From assembly GCA_963565915.1 (NCBI GenBank), contig OY751492.1:1550001-1614000 (forward strand): 64,000 nucleotides of DNA, written 5' to 3'. Below, one piece after another: positions 12,806 to 23,341 of the stretch. Made by a program: the position numbers and the translations under genes. The notes under the pieces are model-generated. The model made no database searches, was not told where the DNA came from, and saw only the letters and a program-made list of their open reading frames with translations. The first letter of the stretch is position 1; each line of letters opens with the position of its first letter. This stretch comes from Entoloma clypeatum (taxonomy: Eukaryota > Basidiomycota > Agaricomycetes > Agaricales > Entolomataceae).

Positions 12806-13674
12806 TTTAATTATATATGGTAGATTATGAATGGGTTTTTTTTTTGCATTGTACTACACATTTTTCCGCAGCAATGATTAACGCCCCAAATACCTTGGTT
12901 TTTGCCTATTTGCGGTTCGATCCATGTTATGAAGACATGTGAGAGGTGGGCGTGGGTCCCGATACAACACGACAGGCTGATCATGGAAAAACAGAAACCT
13001 CCGTAACTCTTTATAATGACTTGTCAAGATGGCGTGCTCCAACATCCAAGGGTACCTATTGAAGTGCCTGGTGACCACACACACATGTATCGAAAACATG
13101 CTCAACATTCCCCCGCTACAGTTCCTGTTTCCACTACAGTAATCTCGTGGTCCTTGAGACATGTGCCTTCCTTGAGACACTTTGCCTTTTCTCACTCAAT
13201 TCTTGTCCGTTGGTCTTCTTGTTTGGCTATATGATAGTTGCATATGAGAAGTATACTAGATTTGAATCTGGGATGCAGGAGAGTGGTGGATGTCATTCTA
13301 TATAAGCATCTATGTGCAAAAAACCACTTTTTGGAGAAACTCAAACTTTCTATGTGAGATCTTGTTCGTAATTTGGTCAATTTCGATGTAGTAAAGTGCA
13401 GCACATATCTTACAAACATCCTAGATGATAACCAGACAAAAGATCAGGCAGATCAGCCTGTATTCCGTGATGAAGAAGAGTGTCAAAGGAGCGTGACAGC
13501 CTGAGATGAAAGCATGTTGATCGTGATGGCATCTTAAGCACCTTCCTCTTTCGGTCCAAATCTCATGGCTGGCCGCGCCATCTCAGAATCTGTCAAGAAA
13601 GTGAAGCGTAGACACGCCGAAAATGCACGTTATCAGGTCCGCCGTTGAGTTGAACCGAACCTTGTATGGAGGTT
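12806..13674. other. Intergenic; boundary between gene block and repeat block
   Basis: The first 100 bp are AT-rich with a T run and serve as the 3' end of the flippase gene. No supported gene follows. From about 13640 the sequence changes to GAACC/GGTTC-rich repeats and the repeat-filled part of the window begins. Confidence 0.45.
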
Positions 13675-14664
13675 CAGGTCTGGGAGATGGTTGAACCTGA
13701 ACCTGAAGTTCGAACTTGGTTCGAACTTCGTAAATCTTGGCCCATGCTACATCAGCAAACCCTGATTGACCCTGGGAGTACTACAGAGCACGCTGTAGTG
13801 CTGTAGTGCAGTAGAACAGGGTATTTGAAACAGGGTGCTCTGTAGTGACCAGGGTCACTACAGAGGACCCCAGTAGGCTGGCAGGCCACTCTGTAGCATT
13901 CTGTAGTGTCCTGTAGCAGGCAGTCAGTACTATAAACAGATACTCTGGGTCCACAACCATGTTGTCAGAATCACACTGATCAGATGATGATGTGGCACAA
14001 AAATTAAAATTATCATAAAATTCCTATGCTATGAACATGTAAATAAGTCCCTTGCTCTCTAGGTATTGGTTCACCCCTGTGTTTGTCCCATGCTCCCAGG
14101 GTCCCCATCCCTCCTGGGGACTCCCGGTCTCGCCTGTCATTGGGGGGCATCAGCGGGCTTGCGCAAGTGATGCAGCAGGGTGCTTACCCAGCAAGTACGC
14201 ACAGCCGTCCTGTCCCAACTCCCGTCTGTCTCATCCTCGTCTTGTGTTGCATGGCCCCCCACTCCTGTCCCCGCCCCTTCCCTTTGTGTCCCTCGTGTGG
14301 TCTAGCCTGTGGCCACAAATGGGCGGAAGGGTGTGGTGACAGGTGGGGATGGGAACAGGGACATCGTGTGCCGCCCACCGTTCTCGTGGCTTCTGTGCTG
14401 TTTTTTGAGCATCTCCCTCTCTTCTCATGTCCCTCACCCATGTGTCATCCCTCCCATGGTTCTCATATTGTGCACCTCCTGCATTCGTGAGTGGTCAGCC
14501 AGCTGTGACTTGGGTGGCACGGTGTGTACCTATGGTGTCGTCCCTCCTGCCATTCTCACGTGTCCCGCCGCTCTTGCACGCCCTGCCGCTCACGCGTGTT
14601 TTGCATGCCTACCGGTTCCCACTATTCGTGTGCTGCCGTTCTTGCATGTTTCGTGAGCGGTGTG

Positions 14665-15034
14665 TGTTATGCGTAACAAACCGTTCCAAGGTTCGGGCAG
14701 AGTATGCAGGAAGATGGAAAGGCGAAGAGCAATGTGATTGCTAAATCTAAGGAGTGTAGCTATGGTACATGAGGTTTATATAGTACTGACTATGAGGGGT
14801 AGCGAATGAGTCAGTAACTGCGGAAGGCAGTGCGCATGAGTAAGGCGACTGCGGAAGGCTATGTACTAATGAGTAAGCTGACTGCGGAATGAGTCAGACA
14901 GCTGCGGAAAGCGAGTCAGCGCGGGAGCGAAGTATACTAAAGGAAATAAAGTATAATACGATATGTGTAAGCGGGGGCCGATGAGTAAAAGTGAAAAAGT
15001 AAGCGTATATGTCCGTAGTCGTTAGTCCGTAACA
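14665..15034 (-). repeat. 3' LTR of element A (370 bp)
   Basis: In element direction it starts TGTTACGGACTAACG and ends GCGTAACA (TG...CA). Its length is exactly that of both LTRs of element C. It borders the polypurine tract GAGGAGAGGAACA. Confidence 0.95.
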
Positions 15035-15071
15035 TGTTCCTCTCCTCAAGGTCTGTGTCCTCACAGACTAC

Positions 15072-15437
15072 CTACTCCCATCCATCGTTGCCGTTTGGAT
15101 CGGTCCAGGTAGGATCAGCTCGGTTGCCCCAGTCCTTTATCAGTTCGTCGTTTACCGCTGTGGCAAACTCTAAACCTCGAACGGCGAGGCGAAGGCGTCG
15201 ATTTTCGACGGCAAGGGTGTTGGTATAATTTTTGAGGATAAGTTTTTCCTCAGCGGTGGGAGTGGTTGGCAAGTCGGATAGGGTGTGGAGACGAATGTGC
15301 ATCTGTCGGTGGAGGATGTCGGCGACAGAGGTTTCAAGTGCATGGATCTGGTCGCGCATGGAGAGCGCTTCGCCAATGAGGGTGGTAATGGTGGGGTTGA
15401 TGTCGGAAGCGTCGGTGGAGGTGGTGATGTTGGACAT
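15072..15437 (-). CDS. Third ORF of gypsy element A, 121 aa, between pol and 3' LTR
   Basis: The ORF starts at an ATG in good context (CCACCATGTCC) and ends about 37 bp before the 3' LTR. It is identical in length (121 aa), and as far as I read in sequence, to the ORF in element C, and clearly related to that of the diverged element B. It contains a heptad-like middle region (SMRDQIHALETSVADILHRQ, then NTLAVENRRLRLAVRGLE) likely to form a coiled coil, and a C-terminal tail with DW, then PTWTDPNGNDGW. No signal peptide or membrane segment is visible, so it is not a typical envelope protein despite its env-like position. I recognise no family. Unlike pol it carries no stop here. Function is unknown; an accessory capsid or nucleic-acid-binding role is only a guess. 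Confidence 0.7.
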   Translation of the reverse strand: MSNITTSTDASDINPTITTLIGEALSMRDQIHALETSVADILHRQMHIRLHTLSDLPTTPTAEEKLILKNYTNTLAVENRRLRLAVRGLEFATAVNDELIKDWGNRADPTWTDPNGNDGWE

Positions 15438-15553
15438 GGTGGAGATGAGGTTCGAAAAGTATAAGAAGAACGGCGTGTTGGGCGAGAAGAGTTGGAGCGG
15501 GGAACTCAATGTGACAGAAATCGGTATGGAAAATGGATTTTGCGGTTTATCTT

Positions 15554-18500
15554 TTATCGTGGACGCGATGGATTTTGCCGATGAAAATCACGGATCAGAT
15601 CTTGAGCGTTCTGAACATTAGCTCGAGGTTCCCATGTGTTCTCTTCTGGGCCATATCCTTCCCACTGGACGAGGTACTGGATCTTTCCACGGAACTTTCG
15701 AGAGTCTAGGATTGTGGACACATGATACTCTTCTCGTCCTTCGACGATGATCGGATCAGGGGCTGGTTTCTTCTTCTGGATGGCGTACTTCGGGGTTTTG
15801 TAAGGTGACAACAGGGTCTCGTTGAACACAGGGTGAATCATTTTCCAAGTTTTCGGAAGATCAAGAAGGTACGCGCTAGCTCCTTTCTTCTCTAGGACCT
15901 TGAATGGTCCATGTCGGAGTGCGTCAAGCTTCTTTGAGGGGCAGTTAGTCCTGATGTTAGTCCCTTCCAGCCACACCTTGTCTCCGATGCGGTAGTCCCG
16001 AGACGGACTCCGTCGTGTATCAACTGTCTTCTTCATCTGATCCTGTGCCTGTTTCAGTGCTGCATTGGCTTCTTCTCGTGCTTGTTTGAGTTTTTCCAAG
16101 AAGCTGTTGGCAGCCGGGTTGGTGTCTTCCAACACAAGTTCTCCCTTCCAAGGATGTAAGCCATAGTTGAGATAGAATGGTGTGTGCTTCGTCGCCTGAT
16201 GTTCTTTGTCATTGTACTGGAATTCGGCGATTGCGATCCATTCAGCCCAATCATCTTGCAGATGGTTCACAAAGTTTCGTAAGAACACTTCTGTTTCCTG
16301 ATGCGATCGTTCGGCTTGTCCATCCGTCTGTGGATGGTATGCGGTGGACAGATTCCTTTTGATCCCTAACATGCGGCAAAGTATCTCCATGAACTTCGCG
16401 GCGAACTGTGGTCCTCTGTCACTGATGATTTTCTTTGGGATTCCGTGGAGCTTCCATATCTGATCCCGATAGATCTTGGCTAATCCTTCAGCCGATAATT
16501 CCACAGTTGTCGGAATGAGATGAAGCATCTTCGAATGTCTATCCGTGATGACCAGGATCGCATTCTTTCCATCAGACTCTGGTATTGGTCCCACGACGTC
16601 AATCCCTATGTCTTCCCATGGATGACTTGGTGCTGCATGGGGGTGTAGCGGAGCATGTCGTTTCTGTCTGTTGATCTTGTTGCGCTGACAGGTGTCGCAA
16701 CCCTTTACGTACTTCTTTACATCATGCAGGATGGTAGGCCACCAGTAGGTGCGAGTGAGAAGTTCGTGTGTTCGATACTGTCCTGGATGTCCAGCCACTG
16801 GTGCATCATGTGATTCAAACATTAGTTCTTGACGCAGTTGTGGGTCCGGTGGAACATAGACTCGTTCGCCTGCATATGTGATGCCGTTTTCCTGTTGATA
16901 CCAGTGAGGATTCTTTTTTAGACCCTGGGCTACTTCTGTCTCCATGCGGTTTGAACCCTTGATGCGTGCGATCCACGGATTTTCGATGGTTGTGATGTTT
17001 CCAATCTTGATGGAATCAGATGTTTCACCCCCTTCAAAGAATTGTTCCTCCGTGAACATCTCCATTTGTACCACATCTTCTGATTCCAATCGTTTCAAGA
17101 ATAGTCCCTCCTTGAGCATTTGGTCACTGTCTTGCAGTTCGAGTTCTGTTTCATACCAGGGTAAGCGCGACAGGATGTCCGCTTTTGCATTTGTCTTGCC
17201 AGGCACATGCCGTAGTTCGAAGTCATAGTCTTGTAACTTCATCTTCCAGCGCCTTTGTCGTTGATTTAGGTCCTGAGGACGGCGGAAATACTCCAGGTTC
17301 TTGTGATCAGTTAAGATCTCGAAGCGTTCCCTGGCTTCGAGCAGATAGTGTCTCCAATCTTTTAGTGCTTCCATGACTGCCAAGAGCTCTTTGTCGTATA
17401 TCTCGTAATTTTGTTCGGCCGCGGACATGGTCCGCGACAAGAACACGATAGGATGCCATTTGTCGTCCTGTTTTTGGGAGAGTACAGCCCCAATTGCATA
17501 GCCCGATGCATCGGTTTCGACCCTGAACTGTCCATCTGGTTTTGGTAGTGCCAAGACTGGTGCCGATGTGATCGCCTGTATGAGACCTTCAAATGCCTTT
17601 TGTTCCGTTGGTCCCCAAGTAAACGCAGTGCCACCTGTGAGCGCGGTAAGTGGTTTCGCGATGTTTGAGTATCCTTCAATGAAGCGCCGATAGAAGTTAG
17701 CAAACCCAAGGAACTTCTGGACTTCCTTTTTTGATGTGGGTGCTCGCCAGTTTCGGATTGTGTCCACCTTCTCGGTTTCCATCTCGACACGTCCTTCACC
17801 AACGACATATCCCAATATGGGGCATTTCGTTACTTCCCAGAAACACTTCTTCTCCTTTAGGAACAAGTCATTGTCCGATAGGATCTGCAGAATTTCTTCG
17901 GTGTTTCGCGCGAGTTCTTCCTTGGTTTTACCAATAACCACGATGTCATCCATGTAGATCACGCAGATGCGTCGGCGGATCTGGTCCCGGAATAGACTAG
18001 CCATTATCCGAGAGAACGTTCCCGGGGAGTTGCAAAGGCCGAAAAACATGACCAATGGTTCAAACAATCCTCGACTGGTAAGGAAGGCAGCCTTCCATTC
18101 ATCGCCTTCTTTAATCCGGACATTGTTGTAACCCCACATGATGTCCATTTTATTGAAGTAGACTGCATCTTTCAGCACGTCTAAGAGATCGGAGATGCGA
18201 GGGAGTGGGAATTTGTCTTTGACCGTGAATTTGTTGACCATGCGGTAATCTTGTACCAATTATTTGGAGCCATCCTTCTTGTTGATGAAGAAGCAAGGGG
18301 AGGCATAAGGGGATTTGGACGGGCAGATCTTTCCTGTTGCTAGACCCTCGTTGATGAATGCGTCCAACTCCTCCTGTTCCTTTTGCGTCATGGGATATGT
18401 GTTTCCCCCTAGTTCCTTTGGTGCGTCCGGTGTAAGTTCAATACCATGGTCCCATTCCCTTTCCTTCGGGATCTTATCAAAGTTCTCCTTCTCGAAGAGG

Positions 18501-19162
18501 TGAGTAAACCGATCAACATATGAGGGTCGTTTGGTTGTGGGAGGTGGTGTGGGAGTGACAGCTTCCAAAATAGGGTCTCCAGGCTTCCATTTCTGATCCG
18601 ACTTCTTGGGTGGATCTTTGTCGCGCACCTCAACCATGCGAACCCGGTGTTTGCGACCATCAAGGTTAACCCTGAATTCCGAATGTTTGGTTTGGCATGT
18701 TGTTGGGCACCGGTTGAACGTTACAGCGCCGGTTGTCCAATTGATCGTAGGGTTGTGGTGTACCAACCAGTCATGTCCCAAGAGCATGTCTGTTCTCCCA
18801 ATGTCCAGTACCATCGCTTCCATGGTTTCCTGATGTGTTCCCAAATCCAGCTTGACTTCGGCAAGTTGATTCGCTTTTTGTTGTCGATTTGGTGATCCAT
18901 CCGCATTTAGAATTGCTATGGGCGGTATTCCTCGTGTGGGGAGGTTCTGTTCGCGTACTATTCTGGGATGGATGCATGTGCGTTCACATCCGCTATCAAC
19001 CTCGGGTCGAATGGCCTTTGGTCCTCGTCGTGTTTTGATCTGAGCTTGCAGCTTGATCTCTCGTCGTTTCGGAGGTTTATCTCCCTTGACAATCTTAGTT
19101 GACGCAACGGCTCGCTTTGCAGGGATAACATAAGTTATATTGTCTGTAGCTGCACCAGGCAA
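15554..19162 (-). pseudogene. Gypsy A pol polyprotein with one in-frame stop
   Basis: Minus-strand pol, about 1200 codons, read in the -1 frame relative to gag. Domains in order: aspartic protease (VDSGCERTC, Asp-Ser-Gly catalytic triplet); reverse transcriptase ([20 protein letters not shown]; active site YMDDIVVI); RNase H ([22 protein letters not shown]); integrase with HHCC finger and DDE core ([31 protein letters not shown]); GPF motif; C-terminal chromodomain ([34 protein letters not shown]). The chromodomain places it among chromoviruses; with its self-type PBS it fits the Tf1/sushi branch. A TAA at 18260-18262 lies in RT where element C has the Arg codon CGA; the rest is open. Such elements integrate at chromatin marked for their chromodomain (family knowledge). 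Confidence 0.9.
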
Positions 19163-19203
19163 GCGAGTTCGTTTAATGGATAAGGGTCGCGACTTAGCGT
19201 CGT

Positions 19204-19821
19204 TTAATCGGACCCTTCGGGAAAATCCTTCTCATCGGTCTCTATGGTGATGGTTTCATCATCATCGGTATCTCCATCAGACACCTTCCTAATCTTTCCA
19301 GAGTTCTTCTTCGGCTTCCGGCAGTTGCGCGTGATATGTCCTTCTTGGTCGCAGTTGAAACACTTACGACCATCTTTCTTCTTTGGGGCTTTGCAGTCTT
19401 TGGCAAGGTGACCAAAGCGCTGACAGTTGTAGCAACGGGCTACTCCTGCTTTGTCGATCTCCATGGCTTTGCCTTGACCACCATAAGTGGTGCCCGATCC
19501 GGTGCGTGTGTCGCCACCTCCTCGGATGACTAATGCATGTCCCTCCATCTGTCGTCCCTTGTTTCGGATCTCCTTTGCGTAATCGGTGTACGTCTTGCCA
19601 TCGCTAGCCACTTGTTCAGAAATTCTGCGGTTGACGTTCTTTTCCAGGATGTATTTCCCAGTTTCTTCGTCAAGCACCTGCTGTAGGATGCGACGGATCT
19701 CCGATTCGATGTACTGCTGGATGAGTGTAAAATCGATACTGTCTCGAGGACTTAGCTCCTCCTGTCGGGCTTCTGGTGAGGCGAATGGGTTACTGGTGAA
19801 GTTTTCAAAGAAGCGCGACGT
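19204..19821 (-). pseudogene. Gypsy A gag, start lost and internally deleted
   Basis: The C-terminal part encodes two CX2CX4HX4C zinc knuckles (CYNCQRFGHLAKDC and CFNCDQEGHITRNC), typical of nucleocapsid, and ends FPEGSD. Compared with element C, 980 bp are missing at 19662-19670, with a GAAGAA-type short direct repeat at the junction; the whole capsid core is gone. The codon matching the ATG of B and C reads ACG here (19819-19821). The copy cannot make a normal Gag. Confidence 0.85.
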
Positions 19822-19868
19822 CTTGACTCGTCTGGTAGTTGCTCTCTTCGCTCTGGGCGAACCTAACG

Positions 19869-19879
19869 AGATTTAGCAA
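19869..19879 (-). promoter_or_regulatory. Primer-binding site of element A, self-complementary to LTR R region
   Basis: Two bases inside the 5' LTR, in element direction, the sequence is TTGCTAAATCT. It is the exact 11-nt reverse complement of AGATTTAGCAA in the LTR, which lies about 34 nt after the TATA box and so at the expected RNA start. There is no TGG-type tRNA PBS. This is the arrangement of Tf1-type self-primed elements. Confidence 0.75.
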
Positions 19880-19881
19880 CT

Positions 19882-20372
19882 TGTTATGCGTAACAAACCG
19901 TTCCAAGGTTCGGGCAGAGTATGCAGGAAGATGGAAAGGCGAAGAGCAATGTGATTGCTAAATCTAAGGAGTGTAGCTATGGTACATGAGGTTTATATAG
20001 TACTGACTATGAGCGGTAGTGAATGAGTCAGTAACTGCGGAAGGCAGTGCGCATGAGTAAGGCGACTGCGGAAGGCTATGTACTAATGAGTAAGCTGACT
20101 GCGGAATGAGTCAGACAGCTGCGGAAAGCGAGTCAGCGCGGGAGCGAAGTATACTAAAGGAAATAAAGTATAATACGATATGTGTAAGCGGGGCATCAGC
20201 AAATCAGACATGTGCTACAGAGTGCTACATAGCACTCTGTAGCATACATCCCTGAGAATGTAGTGCCCTATAGTGCCTATAGCAGCCATAGCACATGTCT
20301 GATTTGCTGATGGGGCCGATGAGTAAAAGTGAAAAAGTAAGCGTATATGTCCGTAGTCGTTAGTCCGTAACA
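19882..20372 (-). repeat. 5' LTR of element A, 491 bp including a 119-bp MITE
   Basis: Same ends as the 370-bp 3' LTR. The extra 121 bp are explained exactly by the 119-bp inverted-repeat element at 20194-20312 plus a 2-bp duplication. It contains the TATATAAAC box and the self-primer sequence. Confidence 0.93.
20194..20312. mobile_element. 119-bp MITE-like inverted-repeat element, copy 1
   Basis: Starts CATCAGCAAATCAGACATGT and ends with its exact inverse; the perfect terminal repeats are 24 bp. The internal part contains a second hairpin around CACTCTGTAG. By reading, it is identical over 119 bp, in inverted orientation, to the copy at 43439-43557. Comparison with the intact LTR shows a 2-bp target duplication (GG). 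It encodes no protein. Confidence 0.88.
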
Positions 20373-20654
20373 GTGTGCTATGATGTTGAAGGCAGGCTAC
20401 TTATCTATTGTGGGCAGCCCTTGTGTCAATGGAGGGGCAATCGATGGAGGGACAAGGGAGAGACGATGGGGGGAGGCCAGAGGAGCGAATGGGGACTCAA
20501 GAAGTCTCGTACCACTTTGGTGAATATATAAATTCGGCAGGTTCCAGGCCCCATGGTGGAGTAACGGAACTTGCCGAGAGTGGCAACGGCCGACAATTGA
20601 ACGATCTCTCTAAGTTACCATCCCATCATCTCTCCCCTCCCCCCATCATCTCTT

Positions 20655-20990
20655 CCTCTTCCCTCCGTTGATTGCCCCTCTGTTGACACAAGGGCCACAC
20701 AATAGGTAAGTATCCTACCTTCAACATCATAGCACACCACTCACAAAACACGTGAGAACGGCAGCATGCAAATAACGGGAACCGGCAGGTATGCATCACT
20801 CACGAAACACAGGAGGCGCACGACATGAGAACCGTGGGAGGGACGACGCATGGGCGAGGCATCCATGTCACACCACTCACATAACACATGAGAACAGCAG
20901 CACACAAATTGTGGGAGGCGGCAGGTGCATGTGAAATGTGCGAGAACAAGACGCATGAACAGCAGCAGACACGAGGACACAGAGAGGTGG
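20655..20990 (-). repeat. Partial diverged F-type repeat (F3), inverted
   Basis: Resembles the inverted F2 copy: GATTGCCCCTC, GACACAAGGGCC, a CATCATAGCACAC boundary and CACGAAACA/GAACGGCAG motifs. It is more diverged and shorter. Together with F1 it forms an imperfect inverted pair around 20556-20655. Confidence 0.55.
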
Positions 20991-21051
20991 GAGGTCCAAA
21001 CTGGTCTAGACTGGTCATAACTATGGTAATACACTAATAATTTAAAAACAC

Positions 21052-21620
21052 GTGTTGGGCGCGAGACAATGCTGTTGGACGCGAGTGGGGGGGCCGTTGG
21101 GCATGAGTCGAGGCCGTGGGGCATGAGTGAGGGGCTGTTGGTCGTGAGAGGAGGCCGCTGGACATGAGAGTGGGCCATTGCGCGCGAGTGGGGAGCGTTG
21201 GGTGTGAGAAGGTGCCATTGGGCATTAGAGAGGGCTGTTGCGCACTAGTACAGGCCATTGGGCATGATGGGCAGCTGTTGGGCACGCGAAGAGGCCGTTT
21301 GGCATGAAGGGAGGGTGCTGGGCGTTAAAGGGTGCCATTGGGCACAAGAGGGGCCATTGGGCACGCAGGGAGACCGTTGGGCGGTAGAGGGGGCTGTTGG
21401 GCATGAGGGGTGGCCATTGGGCACACAGGGAGGCTGTTGGGCATTAGAGGGGGCCGTTGGGCATTAGAGGGGGCTGTTGGGCATTAGAGGGGGCTGTTGG
21501 GCGCTAGTAGGGGCCGTTGGGCATAAAGGGACATTAGAGGGGGGCGTTGGGCGCGAAGGGAGGCTGTTGGGCATTAGAGGGGGCCGTTGGGCAGCGGTAG
21601 TGGCCATTGGGCGGAAGTGG
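21052..21620 (+). repeat. Minisatellite array 1, about 20-bp unit
   Basis: Tandem copies of a roughly 20-bp unit, best seen as GGGGCTGTTGGGCATTAGAG repeated with little change near 21430-21500, with variants throughout (CCGTTGGGCATGAG, CCATTGGGCACACAG). It is followed by a GTGGAGGTGGGGGATAAAA segment that also follows arrays 3 and 4. Open frames across it are by-products of low stop-codon content. Confidence 0.9.
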
Positions 21621-21688
21621 AGCCAGGTGGAGTGGAGGTGGGGGGATAAAAGAAGTGTGGGAACATTTTGTTGGCTGTCTGTCAAATT

Positions 21689-22865
21689 CCATGGGGCCCG
21701 GAACCTGCCAAATTTATACATTCACCAAAAGTGGTACGAGACTTCTTGAGTCCCCATTCGCTCCTCTGGCCTCCCCCCATCGTCTCTCCCTTGTCCCTCC
21801 ATCGATTGCCCCTCCATTGACACAAGGGCCGCCCACAATAGATAAGTAGCCTGCCTTCAACATCATAGCACACCGCTCACGAAACATGCAAGAACGGCAG
21901 CACACGAATAGTGGGAACCAGTAGGCATGCAAAACACGCGTGAGCGGCAGGGCGTGCAAGAGCGGCGGGACACGTGAGAATGGCAGGAGGGACGACACCA
22001 TAGATACACACCGTGCCACCCAAGTCACAGCTGGCTGACCACTCACGAATGCAGGAGGTGCACAATATGAGAACCATGGGAGGGATGACACATGGGTGAG
22101 GGACATGAGAAGAGAGGGAGATGCTCAAAAAACAGCACAGAAGCCACGAGAACGGTGGGCGGCACACGATGTCCCTGTTCCCATCCCCACCTTTCACCAC
22201 ACCCTTCCGCCCATTTGTGGCCACAGGCTAGACCACATGAGGGACACAAAGGGAAGGGGCGGGGACAGGAGTGGGGGGCCATGCAACACGAGACGAGGAC
22301 GAGACAGACGGGAGTTGGGACAGGACGGCTGTGCATACTTGCTGGGTAAGCACCCTGCTGCATCACTTGCGCAAGCCCGCTGATGCCCCCCAATGACAGG
22401 TGAGACCGGGAGTCCCCAGGAGGGATGGGGACCCTGGGAGCATGGGACAAACACAGGGGTGAACCAATACCTAGAGAGCAAGGGACTTATTTACATGTTC
22501 GTAGCATAGGAATTTTATGATAATTTTAATTTTTGTGCCACATCATCATCTGATCAGTGTGATTCTGACAACATGGTTGTGGACCCAGAGTATCTGTTTA
22601 TAGTACTGACTGCCTGCTACAGGACACTACAGAATGCTACAGAGTGGCCTGCCAGCCTACTGGGGTCCTCTGTAGTGACCCTGGTCACTACAGAGCACCC
22701 TGTTTCAAATACCCTGTTCTACTGCACTACAGCACTACAGCGTGCTCTGTAGTACTTCCAGGGTCAATCAGGGTTTGCTGATGTAGCATGGGCCAAGATT
22801 TACGAAGTTCGAACCAAGTTCAAACTTCAGGTTCAGGTTCAACCATCTTCTGGACCTGAACCCTT
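21689..22865 (-). repeat. Repeat F2, inverted partner of F1
   Basis: Near-identical inverted copy of F1 without the gypsy insertion; it shows the empty site of element A (GAGCGGTGTGCTATG). Its outer end reads GGACCTGAACCCTTA. Its CTGTAG-rich segment (22600-22800) can form hairpins. No protein family is recognisable. Confidence 0.75.
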
Positions 22866-23341
22866 ATCACCTTGGGGTAAGTCCACCCATATATGAACCA
22901 AACAAGGGGAGAGAAAGATGATATGAATCAGTTGGGCAGATGTGCCCAGATTAATATTTTTGTGATGCTTTTGGAGCTTTGATGAGATTGGTGTCTACCT
23001 ACTGACCCAGGCATCATCTCAACTATTCCTTCGGTGAAATTACTCGAATATATGTCTATTTCAATCGTCCAAATTATGAGAGACATCTGTGGAGTGGTTC
23101 ACATTCTATTAAGTTGCGCTTTTTTTACAATTTAGTGATGTTGTTATGCTTAACAAACCGTTCCAAGGTTCGGGCAGAATATGCAGGAAGTGGAAAGCCG
23201 GAGAGCAATGTGATTGCTAAATCTAATGAATCTACTCTAGTACAAGGGGTTTATATAGGTACTGACTATAGGCGGTAGCGGATGAGTCAGTACTGCGGAA
23301 GGCAGTGTGCATGAGTAAGGCGACTGCGGAAGGCTATGTAC

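Larger units (their letters stand above)
14665..20372 (-). mobile_element. Ty3/gypsy chromovirus A (minus orientation), defective
   Basis: The two LTRs are 14665-15034 and 19882-20372. They are flanked by a 5-bp duplication, GTGTG, at 14660-14664 and 20373-20377. The order in element direction is 5' LTR (high coordinates), self-type PBS, gag, pol with protease, RT, RNase H, integrase and chromodomain, a small third ORF, PPT, and 3' LTR. The copy is non-functional: gag has a 980-bp internal deletion and a lost start codon, and pol has an in-frame TAA. The LTRs differ by about two substitutions outside the MITE inserted in the 5' LTR, so insertion was fairly recent. Confidence 0.93.
13675..20556 (+). 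repeat. Repeat F1 (about 1.17 kb net), split by gypsy element A
   Basis: F1 comprises 13675-14664 and 20373-20556, interrupted by element A. A second copy, F2, lies inverted at 21689-22865 and matches nearly base for base: TACAG/CTGTAG-rich start, then a GC-rich middle with the same frames, then the segment ending at CCCCATGG. The outer end starts with GGTTCAGGTC followed by AGATGGTTGAACC in both copies. The long open frames in the GC-rich middle show no family features. It resembles a non-autonomous DNA element, but I could not define matching termini and a TSD. Confidence 0.7.

Noticed and set aside
14052..14744. Several long overlapping frames in repeat F1 and the same ones in F2
   Set aside because: GC-rich low-stop sequence with open frames on both strands, Cys/Pro/His-rich without family features; likely non-coding.
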